Of a stretch of 64,000 bases of DNA, positions 35,031 to 43,310 are shown in pieces; the stretch's first letter is position 1, and every line of letters begins with the position of its first letter. The notes beneath the pieces were generated by a model. The model was not told where the DNA came from. It did no database searches and saw only the letters and a list, made by a program, of their open reading frames with translations. Both the position numbers and the translations under genes were made by a program. This DNA is from Aeolococcus sp050734155 (GTDB lineage Bacteria; Chloroflexota; Dormibacteria; Aeolococcales; Aeolococcaceae): NCBI GenBank assembly GCA_050734155.1, contig JBOHUD010000025.1, positions 1 through 64,000 on the forward strand, read 5' to 3'.

Positions 35031-35980
35031 GAGCGGACCTCCTGCGCGGATTGAAGACGGGAGGTGATGTCGAGGAAGCGCTCCTCGAGGGTGACCCGGG
35101 CAGGCTCGAGGCGGGACACGGCGATCCCCGCCTGGACCAGCGCGCGGTTGAGCTGGGCCGCGCCGTCGGCGCTGCTCAGTGTGCAGACCAGCACGCCGCT
35201 GGCGTCGACGACCGCCGCCTGCACGCTCGGTTCCCTGCCGAGCACCGCCTGGGCGCGCACGTTGTCGTCACAAACGACCAGAACCTGGTGGGTCTCGCCG
35301 TCGTGGAGGTCGGAGAGCCGCCCCTGGCGGATCAGACGGCCGAGGTCGATGATGGCCACCATGTCGCAGGTCCGCTCGATCTCATCGAGCAGATGCGAGG
35401 AGATGAGCACGGTGCGGCCCTCGGCAACCAGGCTGGCCAGCAGGCTCCGGAACTCCTGGATCCCGGCGGGATCGAGCCCGTTCATCGGTTCGTCGAGGAT
35501 GAGCAGGCGCGGATCGTTGAGCAGGCAGCGGGCGATGCCCAGGCGCTGCTTCATCCCCAGCGAGTAGTCCCTGACGGGATCGTCGGCGCGGTCGCCGAGG
35601 CCGACGCGGTCGAGCGCCGCCGGGATGCGGGCGGTGGCCTCATCGGTGAGCAGGGCGCTGACCACCCTGAGGTTCTCCCGGCCGGTGAGGTGGCCGTGGA
35701 AACGCGGCTCCTCGACGACGGCGCCGACGCGCGCCAGCGCCCGGGCATGCTGAGCGGGCATCTCACAGCCCATGACCCGCATGGTTCCCGCCGTGGCGCG
35801 GGTGAGACCCAGCAGGGTGCGGATGAGGGTGGTCTTCCCCGCTCCGTTGGGCCCGAGCAACCCGAAGGCGACCCCGGCCGGGATGCGCAGGTCGACGCTG
35901 TCGATGGCGGTGCGTTGTCCGAATCGTTTGGTGAGGCCGCGGGTCTCCACCAGGAGATCCGCTGGGGCAGCTGTTTCCAT
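35027..35980 (-). CDS. ABC transporter ATP-binding protein
   Basis: A 317-aa DrrA/CcmA-class ATPase: Walker A GLLGPNGAGKTTLIRTLLGL, signature DYSLGMKQRLGIARCLLNDP, Walker B LLILDEPMNGLDP and the H-loop ISSHLLDEIERTCD. The extra C-terminal domain of about 90 residues is typical of antibiotic-export ATPases. It leads the four-gene unit ATPase-permease-kinase-regulator. Confidence 0.93.
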   Translation of the reverse strand: METAAPADLLVETRGLTKRFGQRTAIDSVDLRIPAGVAFGLLGPNGAGKTTLIRTLLGLTRATAGTMRVMGCEMPAQHARALARVGAVVEEPRFHGHLTGRENLRVVSALLTDEATARIPAALDRVGLGDRADDPVRDYSLGMKQRLGIARCLLNDPRLLILDEPMNGLDPAGIQEFRSLLASLVAEGRTVLISSHLLDEIERTCDMVAIIDLGRLIRQGRLSDLHDGETHQVLVVCDDNVRAQAVLGREPSVQAAVVDASGVLVCTLSSADGAAQLNRALVQAGIAVSRLEPARVTLEERFLDITSRLQSAQEVRS

Positions 35981-36116
35981 GACGTGCAGGCTAGGGCCAA
36001 TCGGGCGGCCCGCACATCGGGCGGGCGGATGAGCTTTGCCGGGGCGCCCGTCCTCCCTGAGGAGGAGGGCAAGGAGGCTCCTGTCGGCCGCCTCGTGCGG
36101 CTGGGCACAGGGGTCG

Positions 36117-37628
36117 ATGGAGAGCTACTGTTGCGCTGTGCCACGCCCCGAGACAATCGATGCCGGCGGCCGGGGTGTGGCGGCGGCATCCCTCCCGGAG
36201 GCGCGCGAAGAGGTCAGGACGGGGCCGCCCCTGGCCACGAGGGTCGTCGATTCTGGCTCCGCCGAGGTGGAGCAGTGGATCGCCCGCGAGCTGGGCAACA
36301 GCAGCTACCTCGTCGTCGATCGCGATGCCCGCGCGGCGGTGGTCATCGACCCCCTCCGCGACGTCGACGGTTATCTCAGCGCGGTGCGAGGCCGTGGCTG
36401 CCGCGTCTCAGCCACCCTGGAGACGCATGTCCACAACGATTTCGTCTCTGGAGGTCCCGATCTCCGCGCCGCCGCCGCAGCGGCGTACATCGTCCCCAGC
36501 AACAGCGGCATAGCGGGCGCCGATCGAGAGCTGAGCGACGGCGAGGACGTCGCCGTCGGGTCGCTGCGGCTGCGCGCCATCCATTCGCCGGGCCACACCC
36601 CAGAGCACCTCAGCTACCTCCTCGTCGATGGCGAGGGCCGGATGCTGGCGCTGTTCTCGGGCGGGGCGCTGATGGTCGGCACCATGGCCCGTCCCGACCT
36701 GCTCGGCCCCAGCCACACCTATGCGCAGTCGCACCGCGGACGTGACACCCTGCGCAACCGGCTGCTGACGCTCCCCGAGGAGCTCTGCGTGCTGCCCACC
36801 CACGGGGCCGGCTCGTTCTGCGGGGCGGCCTCCTCGGAGCGGCGGGTGACCACGATCGGCCGGGAGCGCCGCGAGAACCCGCTGGCAACCGCTCCCGACT
36901 TCGCGCACTTCCTGGCGATCCACGCCAAGCAGGGCAGGTACCCCGCGTACTACGCGCGCATGGCGCCGCTCAATCGACGTGCCCAGCCGGCTACCGCGGT
37001 GAGCCCGCAACGGGTGTCGCCGAACCAGTTCCAGGCCGCCGTGGAGGGCGGCGCGGTGGCGGTGGATTGCCGCGCGCACCGCGACTTCGACTCGGCCCAT
37101 GTGCCGGGCTCGCTGTGCGTCCCCGGTGAGGGCGCATTCTCGGCGTGGGTCGGCTGGATCGTCGACATCGACGCGCCGCTGATCCTGGTGGCCGGCTCGG
37201 CGCGCGCCGCGGAGGAGGCGACTCGGCAGCTGGTGCGCATCGGGTTTCACGACCTGCGCGGCTGGCTCGATCCTCGGGACTGGATCGCGGAGGGGAGGGC
37301 GGTGGGCCGCGTGCCTCGCTGCACCATGGCCGAGCTCAGCGAGCGCATCCTCGACGGCCACGACCTCACCGTCATCGACATGCGCCAGGGGGCGGAGTGG
37401 GCAGGCGGTCATCTGCCCGGCGCGGTGCACACGCTCGCGCCCGACCTGCCCGCCATCATCGAGCACCTCGACCACACGTCTCCGATCGCAGTGCACTGCG
37501 CCACCGGCTACCGCTCTGCTCTGGGCGTGTCCCTGCTTCTCCGCCACGGCATCACCGAGGTCTGGCACGTGACCGACGGCGTCGAAGCCTGGTCGGCACT
37601 CGGCCATCCGCTGGTCACCACCGCCTGA
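36117..37628 (+). CDS. MBL-fold persulfide dioxygenase-like protein with two rhodanese domains
   Basis: A 503-aa fusion. The N-terminal metallo-beta-lactamase domain has ETHVHND (His104, His106, Asp108), HSPGHTPEHLS and the ETHE1-type THGAGSFCG loop, as in enzymes oxidising glutathione- or low-molecular-weight persulfides. Two C-terminal rhodanese domains follow. The second keeps its active cysteine (VHCATGYRSALG). The first has LILVAGSARAAEE with no cysteine at that position, so it is probably structural. The start could be ATG 36117 or GTG 36138. It suggests cytoplasmic sulfide/persulfide detoxification. Stand-alone gene. Confidence 0.86.
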   Translation: MESYCCAVPRPETIDAGGRGVAAASLPEAREEVRTGPPLATRVVDSGSAEVEQWIARELGNSSYLVVDRDARAAVVIDPLRDVDGYLSAVRGRGCRVSATLETHVHNDFVSGGPDLRAAAAAAYIVPSNSGIAGADRELSDGEDVAVGSLRLRAIHSPGHTPEHLSYLLVDGEGRMLALFSGGALMVGTMARPDLLGPSHTYAQSHRGRDTLRNRLLTLPEELCVLPTHGAGSFCGAASSERRVTTIGRERRENPLATAPDFAHFLAIHAKQGRYPAYYARMAPLNRRAQPATAVSPQRVSPNQFQAAVEGGAVAVDCRAHRDFDSAHVPGSLCVPGEGAFSAWVGWIVDIDAPLILVAGSARAAEEATRQLVRIGFHDLRGWLDPRDWIAEGRAVGRVPRCTMAELSERILDGHDLTVIDMRQGAEWAGGHLPGAVHTLAPDLPAIIEHLDHTSPIAVHCATGYRSALGVSLLLRHGITEVWHVTDGVEAWSALGHPLVTTA

Positions 37629-37755
37629 TCCAGGTCAGCCGCGTCAGCGCCCTGGCACGATCGTGCACCCAGGATCTCCCGAGGACGTTCACATCGTCTC
37701 CATGAGCAACGGCGATCGTGGTGGGCACCACCAACCGCGTCACCAGGAGATCGCC

Positions 37756-38061
37756 ATGTACTTCCGCCCCGCCCGGACCACCTTCGGACTGATCGCCATC
37801 GGAGCCGCGATCGCCGTCGGACTGACCACCCACGACGCCGGCTTCACCGCCATCACCTTCATCGGTGCGCTGCTCCTGCCGCGCATCCTCGGCTTCCGCA
37901 GGCATCGCGCCTTCGGATGGGGATGCGCCGGCGGCCACGGCGACGCCGTCCGCGACAGGATGCGCGGTCGCTTCGAGCAGCGCATGGAGTCGTGGCACCG
38001 GCAGGCGCACGGTGACGCCCCCGCCGAGCAGCCTCCCACCACCAGCACCGTCGGAGCGTGA
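37756..38061 (+). CDS. Small membrane protein of unknown function
   Basis: A 101-aa product with two hydrophobic segments at about residues 9-24 (FGLIAIGAAIAVGL) and 29-44 (FTAITFIGALLLPRIL), followed by a basic, His/Gly-rich cytoplasmic-like tail. ATG at 37756 has AGGAGA at 37745-37750. An ATG at 37702 in the same frame is less well placed. No family recognised. It precedes a two-component system on the same strand by 68 bases and might be its sensor partner, but that is a guess. Confidence 0.6.
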   Translation: MYFRPARTTFGLIAIGAAIAVGLTTHDAGFTAITFIGALLLPRILGFRRHRAFGWGCAGGHGDAVRDRMRGRFEQRMESWHRQAHGDAPAEQPPTTSTVGA

Positions 38062-38129
38062 GCGGTGCGACCGGGATCGCCGCGCGGTCCCGGTCGCAGT
38101 CCATCGCGCCTGTCTAGGATGAGAATCCC

Positions 38130-38819
38130 GTGAGGACCGTCCTAGTCGTCGACGACGAGCCGGAGATCGTCCGCATCGTCCGCGACTACCTGGAGAGAGC
38201 GGGCTTCACGGTCCTGGCCGCCGGCGACGGTGAGTCGGCGGTGACGCTGGCGCGCCGGCAGCGACCGGACCTGGTGGTGCTCGACCTCACCCTGCCGTCA
38301 CTCGACGGTCTCGATGTCGCCCGCGCTCTGCGCCGCGACGGCGAGGTGCCGATCATCATGCTGACCGCCCGCACCGAGGAGAGCGACAGGGTGGCCGGCC
38401 TCGAGCTGGGCGCGGACGACTACGTCGCCAAGCCGTTCAGCCCGCGAGAGCTGGTGGCACGCGTGCGTGCGGTGCTGCGTCGCGTCGACGCGGCTCGCTC
38501 TGCCGGTGACCTGGTGCGAGTTGGGGAAGCGATCGAGCTCGACGTGCCCAGGATGGAGGCCAGGGTCGACGGCCGTCGCATCGAGTTGACCGCCACCGAG
38601 TTCCAGCTCCTGCTGCACATGGCCCGGCAGCCTGGCCGCGTGTTCACCCGCGCGCAGCTGCTCGACAGTGTGCACGGCGTCGCAGTCGAGTCCTATGAGC
38701 GGGCCATCGATGCCCACGTCAAGAACATCCGGCGCAAGATCGAAGCCGACCCGCATGCGCCGCGCCACCTGCAGACCGTGTTCGGGGTCGGCTACCGCCT
38801 CGCCGACACCCCCGGATGA
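38130..38819 (+). CDS. OmpR-type response regulator
   Basis: A 229-aa regulator: receiver VLVVDDEPEIVRIV with phospho-acceptor Asp52 (LVVLDLTLPSLDG), Lys in DDYVAKPFSP, and a winged-helix output domain (LTATEFQLLLHMARQPGRVFTR ... TVFGVGYRLAD). GTG start at 38130. Its stop overlaps the kinase ATG (ATGA). Signal unknown. Confidence 0.93.
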   Translation: MRTVLVVDDEPEIVRIVRDYLERAGFTVLAAGDGESAVTLARRQRPDLVVLDLTLPSLDGLDVARALRRDGEVPIIMLTARTEESDRVAGLELGADDYVAKPFSPRELVARVRAVLRRVDAARSAGDLVRVGEAIELDVPRMEARVDGRRIELTATEFQLLLHMARQPGRVFTRAQLLDSVHGVAVESYERAIDAHVKNIRRKIEADPHAPRHLQTVFGVGYRLADTPG

Positions 38820-39940
38820 CCTCGCGCGGTGGTTCGGGAGGCTGGTGGGGCACAGGTGGAGATCGCCCGCCCTGGTGGCCGGCGGATCGCCCCTGGCCCC
38901 CGCGGGGGAGGCAGGATTGGCGCCGCCACGGACGCCGGGTGGCGCGGCGGGTGGGTTGCGCGGTCGGCCTCCTGTTCCTGGTGCTCGGGGGTGCCGGGAC
39001 AGCGCTGGTCTGGCTCATCCTCAGCGCCATCGGAGCGGTGGGCTCGGCGCCGTTCGCGCGCATCATCTCCGGCGTCGGCCTGCTGCTTGGCATCGCGGCG
39101 GCGATCGGTGCCGGCGTCGCCCTGCGCCGGTTGACCGCCCCGGCGACCCGTCTGGTGGAGGCGGCTCGGCGCATCGAGACCGGTGACTACTCGGCGCGCG
39201 TTCCCGTTCGTGGGCCCAGCGAGCTGCGCTCGCTGGCGCGCGCTTTCAACGCGCTGAGCGGCCGGCTGGAGGCGGACGAGGCCAGGCGGCGATCGGTTCT
39301 CGCTGACGTGGCCCACGAGCTGCGCACGCCGATCACAGTGATCCGCGGGCAGACCGAGGGGATCGTCGACGGCGTCTACCCGCCCGATGCCGAGCACCTG
39401 CGCCCCGTGCTGGCGGCCACCCGCACCCTCGAGGTGCTCGTCGACGACCTGCGCACCCTGGCGCTCGCCGAGGCCGGGAGCCTGCAGCTGCAGCGCGAGC
39501 CGGTGGAGCTGGCGGTGCTGGTGCATGACACCTTCGCGACATCTTCGGACGCTGCGTCGAGAGCAGGGGTGCGGTTGGTGGCCGGGATCGAGCCGCCAGG
39601 GCTGGTCGTCGACGCCGACAGCGTGCGCCTCGGCAGCGTGCTCGCCAACCTGGTTGGCAACGCTCTCCGTCACGCGCACCGCGGCGGCGAGGTTCGTGTC
39701 GACGCCTCGGCGGCCGTGGGGGCTGTGCAGATTGTCGTGCGTGACAACGGCAGCGGAATCCCCGCCGAGCTGCTGCCCCGCGTCTTCGATCGCTTCGTCA
39801 AGGGCGCGGACTCGCCGGGCTCCGGGCTGGGCCTGGCGATTGTGCGCGACATCGTCGAGGCCCACGGCGGCGCGGTGACCGTGGCCAGCACCGCGGGGGT
39901 GGGGACCGAGGTGCGGCTGACACTCCCGGCGGATCGCTGA
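38816..39940 (+). CDS. Membrane sensor histidine kinase
   Basis: A 374-aa kinase. A Trp/Pro/Gly-rich N-terminus precedes two membrane helices (about 46-72 and 82-103) separated by only about ten residues, so almost nothing is exposed outside. Then HAMP (about 105-155), HisKA DVAHELRTPITVI (His167), and ATPase boxes NLVGNALRHA, DNGSGIP, FDRFVKGADSPGSGLGLAI. The short outer loop is typical of intramembrane-sensing kinases that detect envelope stress. It is coupled to the upstream regulator. Confidence 0.92.
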   Translation: MTSRGGSGGWWGTGGDRPPWWPADRPWPPRGRQDWRRHGRRVARRVGCAVGLLFLVLGGAGTALVWLILSAIGAVGSAPFARIISGVGLLLGIAAAIGAGVALRRLTAPATRLVEAARRIETGDYSARVPVRGPSELRSLARAFNALSGRLEADEARRRSVLADVAHELRTPITVIRGQTEGIVDGVYPPDAEHLRPVLAATRTLEVLVDDLRTLALAEAGSLQLQREPVELAVLVHDTFATSSDAASRAGVRLVAGIEPPGLVVDADSVRLGSVLANLVGNALRHAHRGGEVRVDASAAVGAVQIVVRDNGSGIPAELLPRVFDRFVKGADSPGSGLGLAIVRDIVEAHGGAVTVASTAGVGTEVRLTLPADR

Positions 39941-39980
39941 CGCGGTACCGCCGGGAGTGCGACCAGGGACCAGGCCCGGT

Positions 39981-39996
39981 GGCGCCGGCCGGCGCC
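39981..39996. terminator. Perfect GC palindrome after the kinase gene
   Basis: GGCGCCGGCCGGCGCC is a 16-base perfect palindrome 40 bases after the kinase stop and 91 bases before the next gene. No U-run follows. It may act as a terminator hairpin, or be a chance GC palindrome. Confidence 0.3.
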
Positions 39997-40086
39997 GCGC
40001 ACGTCAGCTGCGCCAGACTCCCCAGGGCCGCGTCCCGGACGGTCCGGTGCGGTGATCCGCGTGACACCAGAAGGAGACCGTGAGCG

Positions 40087-41316
40087 GTGCGGTATGTGTG
40101 CGCGGACTGTGGCCGCGAGTTCGCGTTGTCGGCGCCCCGCTGGCGCTGTGATTGCGGGGGGGTGCTCGATCTGACCACCGTCCCCTTCACCGTCGACGAC
40201 ATCGAGCCGGACAGCGCCGGCATCTGGCGCTACGCGACCTTCTTCCCACCCGTCCCCGAGCCAGGTCGGCTGCGGCTCGGTGAGCAGGTGACACCGCTCC
40301 TCGAACGTCCCGACCTGGGCGTCCATCTCAAGCTCGATCATCTGCTGCCCAGCGGGAGCTACAAGGACCGAGGCGCGTGCCTGCTGGTGTCGCGGCTGGC
40401 GCACCTCGGGGTGCACGACGTCGTCCTCGATTCCTCCGGCAACGCGGGTGCGGCGATCTCCGCATACTGCGCCGCCGCATCCATCGGCTGCCGTGTCTTC
40501 GTGCCCGCGGGAAACTCACCGGGCAAGCTGGCCCAGATCGCCGCGGCGGGTGCGGAGGTGGTTCCCGTGCCGGGCCTTCGCAGAGATGCCACGAACGCAG
40601 CTCGGGCCGCCGCGGCCGGCACGCTGTACGCGAGCCACAACTGGCATCCCGACTTCCTGGCAGGCCTGGCGTCGATGGGCTGGGAGATGTGGGAGCAGCT
40701 GGGGCGGAGGGCGCCGAGCGCGGTGGTGACTCCGTGCGGCAACGGTGGCATCGTGCTGGGCCTGTCCAGGGCCTTCCAGGCGCTGGTCGAGGGAGGTTTG
40801 CTCGCCGCCGTCCCTCGGATCGTTGCCGTGCAGTCCCAGGCGTTCGACGCCGTCGCCCGGGCCATGACCGACGAGCTCCCGGCGCCCCGAGCGCGGTCGC
40901 ATGGACAGACCATCGCTGAGGGCATCGCGTGCGAGCTGCCCGTGCGCGGCAGGCAGCTGCTCGCCGCGCTGCGGCGCAGTGGGGGAGTCGCCATCGCTGT
41001 CACAGACAGTCAGATCAGGGACGCGGTGCTGGGGCTGGCGTCCAGCGGCATCTATGTCGAGCCCACCGCCGCCGTCGGTCTCGCCGGCGTCGCCGAGCTG
41101 CGAGCTCGTGGGAGCGGTGCTGTGCTCGGCGCCGACCCCGTCGTGGTTCTCACCGGCAGCGGGCTGAAGTCGGGTCGCGCGGTGGCGGACCTGCGCAACC
41201 CGGGCTGGTGGCCCAGCGCCGGTCCGGTCATCGGTGCTGGTAGACGTTCACGAGCACCAGCGTGGTCGAGGGCCCCCCGATGGAGGTCGGACCGGTCACC
41301 GTCTGCTGGTCGATGA
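40087..41316 (+). CDS. Threonine synthase-like PLP enzyme
   Basis: A 409-aa fold type II PLP enzyme. An N-terminal zinc-ribbon-like segment has C5/C8 and C21/C23. The PLP lysine lies in LPSGSYKDRG (Lys93), the substrate Asn/Gly loop is DSSGNAGAAI, and the phosphate loop is PCGNGGIVLG. This layout matches threonine synthase and its paralogues in COG0498. GTG at 40087 is 11 bases after AAGGAG. The normal enzyme end is near LTGSGLKSGRAV. The last 40 residues are Arg/Ser-rich and lie antisense to the next gene, so the reading frame may have lost its original stop. Threonine-pathway neighbours are absent. Confidence 0.83.
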   Translation: MRYVCADCGREFALSAPRWRCDCGGVLDLTTVPFTVDDIEPDSAGIWRYATFFPPVPEPGRLRLGEQVTPLLERPDLGVHLKLDHLLPSGSYKDRGACLLVSRLAHLGVHDVVLDSSGNAGAAISAYCAAASIGCRVFVPAGNSPGKLAQIAAAGAEVVPVPGLRRDATNAARAAAAGTLYASHNWHPDFLAGLASMGWEMWEQLGRRAPSAVVTPCGNGGIVLGLSRAFQALVEGGLLAAVPRIVAVQSQAFDAVARAMTDELPAPRARSHGQTIAEGIACELPVRGRQLLAALRRSGGVAIAVTDSQIRDAVLGLASSGIYVEPTAAVGLAGVAELRARGSGAVLGADPVVVLTGSGLKSGRAVADLRNPGWWPSAGPVIGAGRRSRAPAWSRAPRWRSDRSPSAGR

Positions 41317-42793
41317 GCGCGTAGCCCGCAGGCGCCAGCTCGCCGCCGCCGAGGATGGCCACGTCGCCGGGCCGCGCCCGCTGCAGCTGCGCCTGGCTGA
41401 CCAGGTCGGCGAGATGGATGCGCGCGAACGCATCTGGCCCCGGCGCCGGCCGGATCGCGAAGAGCGCCTCCTCCAGCGCTTGTTGGATGTGGCTGGACAC
41501 CAGGATGGTGTGTGTCCCCGCTGCGGCGTGCGCGGCCACGAACCCGGCCTCCTCGCCGGCGTAGAAGGCCAGCGCGGAGCGCATCGGGTACGCGATCGCG
41601 TAGTCGACGAAGTACAACCCCGCCGCGGTCGCGATGAGCACGGCCGTGACGGCGATGCGTGCCCGGTGTCCGCGCAGGAATGTGAGCGCACCCTGCCACC
41701 CGTACGTCAGCACCACCAGGAGGAAGGGGAGAAAGAGGATGTCCCGTCGCGCTGAGATCCCCGTGGTCAGGGCTGGTCCAACCGGCGCGATCACCAGACC
41801 GGCGAGCGCCAGCCGGCACAGGGGTTCGCGCCACCGCCTGACGCCGATCACCAGGCCGGCGACGAGCACCGGCAGGGTGGTGACGAAGAGCAGGCCCCCG
41901 AAGCCGGTGCTGTGCCGGGGGTTGGGATCCCCGTGGAGGAACAGGAAATCCGGCGTGAAGTACTGGAGGTAGTTGCGGATCCACGCTGCCGTGCCCCCCA
42001 GGGCAGAGTTGTGGCTGAAGACGGAGACGTCGCTGAGGCGGGCGGTGGCGTGGCCCGAGGTGCCGACAACGAGAACCAGCGTGGTGATCGCCACCGGCAC
42101 GCCGAGGAGAGCGACGCACACGCGCCGCAGGGATCTTCGGTGGGTCACGACCAGCAGCACGAGGAAGAACGCTGCGAAGAAACGTCCGGGTTGGGCGGCC
42201 AGCGGCGCCAGGCCCAGGGCCACGCCGGCGACCAGGCAGTTGCGTGCCCGCTGAGCACCACCGCCTGCCAGAGCCGCGAGCGCGGTGACCAAGCACAGGA
42301 CGGTGAACAGGTCGGCCTCGAGGTTGATCCGAGCGGTGTGGAAGAACCAGGGTTCGAAGGCGGCTTCGAGGAGGATCAACAGAGCGACCGGCCGAGAGCG
42401 CGTCATCCGCCAGGCCAGCCACCCTGCGACCACCGCCACGGCGATGCCGGCGAAAGCGGAGGGAAGCCTGGTGATGGCGGGCGTCAGCGGCAACACCAGG
42501 GTCAGCGGCGCCAGCAGGTAGGTGCTGATCGGTCCCTTGTAGTCGCCGAAATCACGGAACAGCAGCGGCCAGGGGGTGCCGTATTGATCCGTGCCGTAGT
42601 GGGCGATGGTCCACGCGTTGTAGCCGATCGAGGCTTCGTCGCTGTGCAGGCCGGGCGGAGCCGTGGCCAGGCCGACCAGGTGCGACACCACGACGCCGGC
42701 AACCACGATGGCGAAGGCGGCGGCCCACGGCCGGTTGCGCTTCACCGGCACATGGTCGCCCAGCGACGCCGGCCTGCGTGGTTTCGAGGCCAT
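41228..42793 (-). CDS. GT39-like polyprenyl-sugar glycosyltransferase, multi-pass membrane protein
   Basis: A 521-aa protein with about 10-12 hydrophobic segments. The first outer loop HSDEASIGYNAW has the acidic residue pattern (D-E) of the ArnT/PMT (GT-C) family. These enzymes transfer sugars from polyprenyl phosphate to lipids or proteins on the outer membrane face. ATG at 42793 is preferred; an earlier in-frame ATG at 42850 adds an Arg-rich lead. It ends antisense to the threonine-synthase-like gene. Acceptor unknown. Confidence 0.78.
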   Translation of the reverse strand: MASKPRRPASLGDHVPVKRNRPWAAAFAIVVAGVVVSHLVGLATAPPGLHSDEASIGYNAWTIAHYGTDQYGTPWPLLFRDFGDYKGPISTYLLAPLTLVLPLTPAITRLPSAFAGIAVAVVAGWLAWRMTRSRPVALLILLEAAFEPWFFHTARINLEADLFTVLCLVTALAALAGGGAQRARNCLVAGVALGLAPLAAQPGRFFAAFFLVLLVVTHRRSLRRVCVALLGVPVAITTLVLVVGTSGHATARLSDVSVFSHNSALGGTAAWIRNYLQYFTPDFLFLHGDPNPRHSTGFGGLLFVTTLPVLVAGLVIGVRRWREPLCRLALAGLVIAPVGPALTTGISARRDILFLPFLLVVLTYGWQGALTFLRGHRARIAVTAVLIATAAGLYFVDYAIAYPMRSALAFYAGEEAGFVAAHAAAGTHTILVSSHIQQALEEALFAIRPAPGPDAFARIHLADLVSQAQLQRARPGDVAILGGGELAPAGYALIDQQTVTGPTSIGGPSTTLVLVNVYQHR

Positions 42794-42871
42794 GCCATCG
42801 GCCCGTGGTGCATGCTGACGTCTGCGATCAGTCGGTCTCCGGGACGCCACCGGCGCAGGCAGGAGGAGCAG

Positions 42872-43267
42872 ATGACCCTCGAGAAGATCAACCCGTCCGG
42901 ACTCTCACAACCCCACGGCTACGCGCAGGTGGTGGTCGCTTCCGGCGCCCGAACTGTGTACGTGGCCGGTCAGGTTGCGATCGACGACAGGGGAACGCTG
43001 ATCGCGCCCGGGGACGTGGTCGGTCAGGCCAGGCAGGCATTCTTGAATCTTCGGACCGCCATCGAGGCGGCGGGGGCGACCATCGCCGACGTGGCCAGGG
43101 TGACCTGGTACGTCGTCGGCTACCGGAGCGAGCTGCTTGCCGCCCTTGCCGCTGCCCGCACCGAGGTCTTCGGTGAGCACACACCGGCCAGCACCCTGGT
43201 TGGTGTGCAAGCCCTGGCCCAGCCCGGGTACCTGGTCGAGGTCGAGGCCATCGCTGTCGTCAGCTGA
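42872..43267 (+). CDS. RidA/YjgF family protein
   Basis: A 131-aa RidA-like protein. ATG at 42872 follows AGGAGGAG. The strands SGARTVYVAGQVAIDD, QARQAFLNLRTAIEAAGA and the C-terminal PASTLVGVQALAQPGYLVEVEAIAV match the family, which hydrolyses reactive 2-aminoacrylate enamines to protect PLP enzymes. The catalytic Arg common in RidA (R105 in E. coli numbering) is not in its usual place: the segment reads STLVGV where many RidA enzymes have R. It may be a paralogue of another YjgF subgroup. Confidence 0.85.
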   Translation: MTLEKINPSGLSQPHGYAQVVVASGARTVYVAGQVAIDDRGTLIAPGDVVGQARQAFLNLRTAIEAAGATIADVARVTWYVVGYRSELLAALAAARTEVFGEHTPASTLVGVQALAQPGYLVEVEAIAVVS

Positions 43268-43310
43268 CCGCTGCGGCCGCTGCGCGAGAGGGGCTGGCCG
43301 GCCTCCGCCG

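Noticed and set aside
34245..35980. Possible resistance locus of novel type
   Set aside because: ATPase, permease, HisKA_3 kinase and LuxR regulator form a common exporter arrangement; nothing in the proteins is unusual.
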